From Victivallaceae bacterium (GTDB taxonomy: Bacteria; Verrucomicrobiota; Lentisphaeria; Victivallales; Victivallaceae): 7,127 nt of DNA. Shown here in pieces: positions 5,532-7,127 of the stretch (position 1 is its first letter; every line of letters starts with the position of its first letter). The stretch lies in contig JAQUOK010000153.1 in the NCBI GenBank assembly GCA_028717165.1, positions 1 to 7,127 of the forward strand. The letters are read 5' to 3'. The position numbers were made by a program, and so were the translations under genes. The notes beneath the pieces are model-generated. The model saw nothing but the letters and a program-made list of their open reading frames with translations, did not search any database and was not told the DNA's origin.

Positions 5532-5715
5532 AAGCAAAGAACTTTGCCAGTCAGGTTCATAGGTTCTGACTCTTCCGGGTTTGTGGTACAAAACGCAGAA
5601 GAACCATATTTTGTCATTGTCGCTATCGTATTCGTAAACAACCAAAATCCCAAACGCTTGATAGCGCAGTAAAAAATTTCCGGCGAAGCTGATTAAATTC
5701 AGAAACGAAAATCCG

Positions 5716-6042
5716 TTATTTTCCGGCTTGTTCCTGTGCTTCTATTAATTCTATTATATATTTTATAGCAAGCGCCTTGTTATGCTCAGAAAGTTTATTA
5801 AACTTCTCCAGGGCGGCATTAGCAAGAAAGTCATTATTGTTGTGATGGCTTGTCTTTTCTTCTGCAGAACTGATCTGATCAATCCATGCTTGATTCTTTT
5901 TGGTTATTTTTGTTTTCCTGGATATCCACCTGCTTAAGGTTGAAGGACAAACCATTAGACGCCTTGCAAGCATTTCCTGATCCCATTTATTTTTAGCCAT
6001 CAAGCTTAACAATATATTTACATATTGTTCATTATCTGACAT
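5716..6042 (-). CDS. Small helix-turn-helix DNA-binding protein
   Basis: A 108-residue protein, MSDNEQYVNILLSLMAKNKW... The segment WDQEMLARRLMVCPSTLSRWI (20-40) has the layout of a helix-turn-helix: a QEMLARRL positioning helix, a turn at V-C-P, and the recognition helix STLSRWISRKTK. It resembles Xre/Cro-type repressors. A polar linker with SHHNNND (about 65-71) leads to a C-terminal amphipathic helix (ALEKFNKLSEHNKALAIKYIIELIEAQ) likely to make dimers. An in-frame ATG at 6165 would add 41 residues, but a good promoter with TATAAT at 6069-6064 lies inside that extension and the extension looks non-coding, so I start at 6042. It is divergent from the small ribbon-helix-helix-like gene and may repress both promoters in the shared gap. 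It is AT-richer than the ABC ATPase and hydrolase genes, which suggests transfer. Function beyond DNA binding is not known. Confidence 0.7.
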   Translation of the reverse strand: MSDNEQYVNILLSLMAKNKWDQEMLARRLMVCPSTLSRWISRKTKITKKNQAWIDQISSAEEKTSHHNNNDFLANAALEKFNKLSEHNKALAIKYIIELIEAQEQAGK

Positions 6043-6063
6043 GATTTTTCTCTTGGTTTTAAA

Positions 6064-6093
6064 ATTATATAAAGAAACTCCAATATTTGTCGT
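6064..6093 (-). promoter_or_regulatory. Promoter of the helix-turn-helix gene
   Basis: On the minus strand a perfect TATAAT (6069-6064) lies 18 bases after ACGACA (6093-6088), which matches the -35 consensus at four positions. Transcription would start near 6057, leaving about 15 bases before the ATG at 6042. Confidence 0.55.
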
Positions 6094-6159
6094 TATAATA
6101 GTTCCATTTCTTGCTTTTGTCAAATTTTTACAAAAAGACATGAAATTTTCCAAAATTGT

Positions 6160-6188
6160 TTGCATGATTCAATTTGTGCAATTATATT
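6160..6188 (+). promoter_or_regulatory. Promoter of the ribbon-helix-helix-like gene, overlapping a small inverted repeat
   Basis: TTGCAT (6160-6165) and TATATT (6183-6188) are separated by exactly 17 bases, a good sigma70-type pair. An inverted repeat TTGCA-N12-TGCAA (6160-6164 and 6177-6181) covers the -35 box and the spacer, a natural place for a repressor. AAGGAGG at 6199-6205 is the ribosome site for the ATG at 6212. Confidence 0.6.
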
Positions 6189-6211
6189 AGAGCTAATCAA
6201 GGAGGTCAGGC

Positions 6212-6412
6212 ATGAAAAGAATCAAGCAGCCATATACGGTTCAAATAGATTCCAGGTATGAAAACGAAGTAAAAACGTATGTTAAGGCAGTTGCAGAAAA
6301 AACAGGCAGGTTAAAGTGTCACATTGTAACTGATCTTGTTTTGACCGGAATGGAAGCAAAACCCCTGGCTCGAAAATTGCATAAATTGAATAAGGCAATA
6401 GTTGTGGAATAA
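6212..6412 (+). CDS. Small ribbon-helix-helix-like protein
   Basis: A 66-residue basic protein. A near-perfect Shine-Dalgarno AAGGAGG six bases before the ATG leaves little doubt that it is translated. YTVQID (about residues 8-13) could be the antiparallel strand. ENEVKTYVKAVAEKTGR forms a helix, and LKCHIVTDLVLTGMEA follows after the TGR turn. This matches the order of CopG/ParD/Arc-type DNA-binding proteins (strand, helix, 'TGR' turn, helix). The last 15 residues (ARKLHKLNKAIVVE) are an extra tail. It is divergent from the helix-turn-helix gene; a small membrane protein follows 134 bases later in the same direction. It could be an antitoxin-type regulator or an element copy-control protein, but no toxin is recognised. 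The fold call is by eye. Confidence 0.7.
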   Translation: MKRIKQPYTVQIDSRYENEVKTYVKAVAEKTGRLKCHIVTDLVLTGMEAKPLARKLHKLNKAIVVE

Positions 6413-6448
6413 TTTATGTTTCTCTACTACACAGTGTGAATGAATTTT

Positions 6449-6515
6449 CCTGCGGCGGACAGTTCCTCAATTTTCTCCTCTTTATAATGATTACTCCTCG
6501 CCTGTTCGTCGCAGG
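6449..6515. repeat. 14-bp inverted repeat CCTGCGGCGGACAG / CTGTTCGTCGCAGG between the two small plus-strand genes
   Basis: The arms at 6449-6462 and 6502-6515 match at 12 of 14 positions; both differences are G-U pairs in the plus-strand transcript, so the RNA stem would be continuous. The 39-base loop contains TATAAT (6483-6488), a possible -10 box for the downstream gene. Confidence 0.5.
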
Positions 6516-6546
6516 ATTTACCAACCGTAAAATATGGGAAGGAAAT

Positions 6547-6678
6547 ATGCAAACTTTAATTTTTTTGATTTTTTTATTCGGGCTCGGTTGGGTTTGCCTG
6601 AGAATAGATGAATGGCGCAGCAAATGGAAATTAAATAGAAGCTCCAACCGCAAATATATGGAACTGAAAAACAAGTAA
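6547..6678 (+). CDS. Small single-pass membrane protein, 43 residues
   Basis: The frame reads MQTLIFLIFLFGLGWVCLRIDEWRSKWKLN and ends MELKNK. Residues 2-18 form one hydrophobic membrane segment, followed by a basic, lysine- and arginine-rich tail that should stay in the cytoplasm. GGAAGGAAAT directly before the ATG at 6547 is a good ribosome site. A longer in-frame start at 6436 has none and would put the 14-bp inverted repeat inside the coding region, so it is less likely. The gene ends on the A-run of a rho-independent terminator. Size and shape resemble small membrane toxins or regulators, but many unrelated small proteins look alike. No family is recognised. Confidence 0.5.
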   Translation: MQTLIFLIFLFGLGWVCLRIDEWRSKWKLNRSSNRKYMELKNK

Positions 6679-6708
6679 AAAAACCGGGCTCAAAACCCCT
6701 GGTTTTTT
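6678..6708. terminator. Bidirectional rho-independent terminator
   Basis: AAAAAACCGGG (6678-6688) and CCCTGGTTTTTT (6697-6708) pair with one bulged base around an eight-base loop, with A6 on one side and T6 on the other. It ends the plus-strand small-protein unit and can end minus-strand transcripts as well; the possible 31-residue minus-strand ORF stops at its edge. Confidence 0.85.
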
Positions 6709-6802
6709 ACTGCAAGCTTTTCAGCTTGTTCTTATATTTCTCATAAAAAAATTGCTTTAAAAATATTTTTTCCGATAAAAGCTTACAGTCTCTTTTGTCC
6801 AT
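6707..6802 (-). CDS. Possible 31-residue basic small protein
   Basis: The ATG at 6802 opens MDKRDCKLLSEKIFLKQFFY and the frame ends KNKLKSLQ with TAA at 6709-6707, on the edge of the bidirectional terminator. ACGAAGAG lies 3-10 bases before the ATG and is a fair ribosome site. The protein is lysine-rich and would form an amphipathic helix. It is preceded by an 18-bp perfect palindrome 21 bases upstream of the ATG and lies 89 bases after the stop of the partial gene, so it could share that transcript. A chance ORF in AT-rich DNA remains quite possible. Confidence 0.3.
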   Translation of the reverse strand: MDKRDCKLLSEKIFLKQFFYEKYKNKLKSLQ

Positions 6803-6823
6803 ACTCTTCGTTAGTTTTAACCT

Positions 6824-6841
6824 CGCGTACAATTGTACGCG
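6824..6841. promoter_or_regulatory. 18-bp perfect palindrome CGCGTACAATTGTACGCG
   Basis: All nine pairs match with no spacer. A perfect dyad with an AATT centre is a typical dimeric-regulator site and would make a poor RNA hairpin. It includes TACAAT, one base off the -10 consensus, on both strands. It lies just before the possible 31-residue ORF, between the terminator and the end of the partial gene. Confidence 0.5.
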
Positions 6842-6891
6842 TCGGCTTTACTGCCTCGATTATGAAGCAAAATAGACTTTTTCAGTAACGA

Positions 6892-7127
6892 CTATTTATT
6901 GTCGAAATCAAGTTTTTGAATTTTTGATTCCGAGACCAGTATTTCAGGTGAAATTTTGCCGTTTTTCAGGAATACCGCCAGCGGATAGAGAAGGCCCAGT
7001 ACCGGGAGCGGATCTTTCCAGTTGAACATTTCGTTTACCGAACCGCGAGTCTGTTCGACAATATTTTTGGCTGTCTTGAAGCGGTCGACCGGATTTACCG
7101 CTTTCGCCAGTTGTTTTACGAATTTAT
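6892..7127 (-). CDS. C-terminal 77 residues of an unrecognised protein; truncated by the window edge
   Basis: From the right edge a minus-strand frame runs without a stop to TAG at 6894-6892. It reads KFVKQLAKAVNPVDRFKTAK... and later GLLYPLAVFLKNGKISPEILVSESKIQKLDF-DNK. Codon composition is like the coding genes in the window (GCG, CTG, CCG, GTC are frequent), so it is real coding sequence. The N-terminus is outside. A short hydrophobic stretch PVLGLLYPLAVFL is followed by a polar tail. I do not recognise the family; at most this end looks alpha-helical and soluble or peripheral. Confidence 0.65.
   Translation of the reverse strand, partial: KFVKQLAKAVNPVDRFKTAKNIVEQTRGSVNEMFNWKDPLPVLGLLYPLAVFLKNGKISPEILVSESKIQKLDFDNK

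Noticed and set aside
5221..5562. Plus-strand 113-residue ORF
   Set aside because: It crosses the palindrome edge and hairpin block, lacks a ribosome site and has a composition typical of an antisense chance frame.
5394..5645. Minus-strand 83-residue ORF starting MVVYEYDSDNDKIWF
   Set aside because: The first half looks protein-like, but there is no Shine-Dalgarno, the second half runs into the hairpin block, and overlapping frames are equally open. Kept as part of the gene-free block finding.
1..7127. CRISPR array, tRNA, rRNA or tmRNA
   Set aside because: No regularly spaced repeats with unique spacers and no cloverleaf or conserved RNA motifs were seen on either strand.

Overview
This window looks like an accessory or intergenic-rich stretch of a moderately GC-rich Gram-negative-type chromosome. 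Several families of short, strongly self-complementary intergenic repeats sit between the genes, a style I associate with the Planctomycetes-Verrucomicrobia-Lentisphaerota group. That placement is inference; there is no rRNA or tRNA gene to anchor it.

Layout. (1) Positions 1-1799, minus strand: the end of a surface-polysaccharide cluster, with a complete family 2 glycosyltransferase and the first 233 codons of a family 4 glycosyltransferase that runs off the left edge. Between them a 38-base perfect direct repeat duplicates the start of the family 4 gene. It makes a 48-codon decoy reading frame and copies the stop-start coupling junction. (2) Positions 2008-2895, plus strand: a fused nucleotidyltransferase-HEPN protein gene broken by two opposite single-base frameshifts. 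(3) Positions 2897-3157: a palindromic element of about 260 bp made of two inverted half-units, lying between convergent gene ends. (4) Positions 3176-5121, minus strand: an oligopeptide ABC-transporter ATPase (OppF/DppF type) preceded by a membrane-anchored class I glutamine-amidotransferase-like hydrolase (peptidase C26). A long inverted repeat separates them, and two palindromes lie upstream of the hydrolase. (5) Positions 5229-5715: no convincing gene, but a GC-rich block of small hairpins. (6) Positions 5716-6802: an AT-richer island with a helix-turn-helix protein (minus) divergent from a ribbon-helix-helix-like small protein (plus), a 43-residue membrane protein, a bidirectional terminator and a possible 31-residue ORF on the minus strand. 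(7) Positions 6892-7127, minus strand: the C-terminus of an unrecognised protein.

How the genes relate. The two glycosyltransferases are translationally coupled and probably act on one glycan. The hydrolase and the ABC ATPase could share a role in peptide or gamma-glutamyl compound use, but the transporter's other subunits are not here. The divergent regulator pair has its own sigma70-like promoters and different base composition, and reads as a small transferred module. No complete novel defence system can be demonstrated. The least ordinary items are the composite palindrome, the duplicated coupling junction and the small-protein island.
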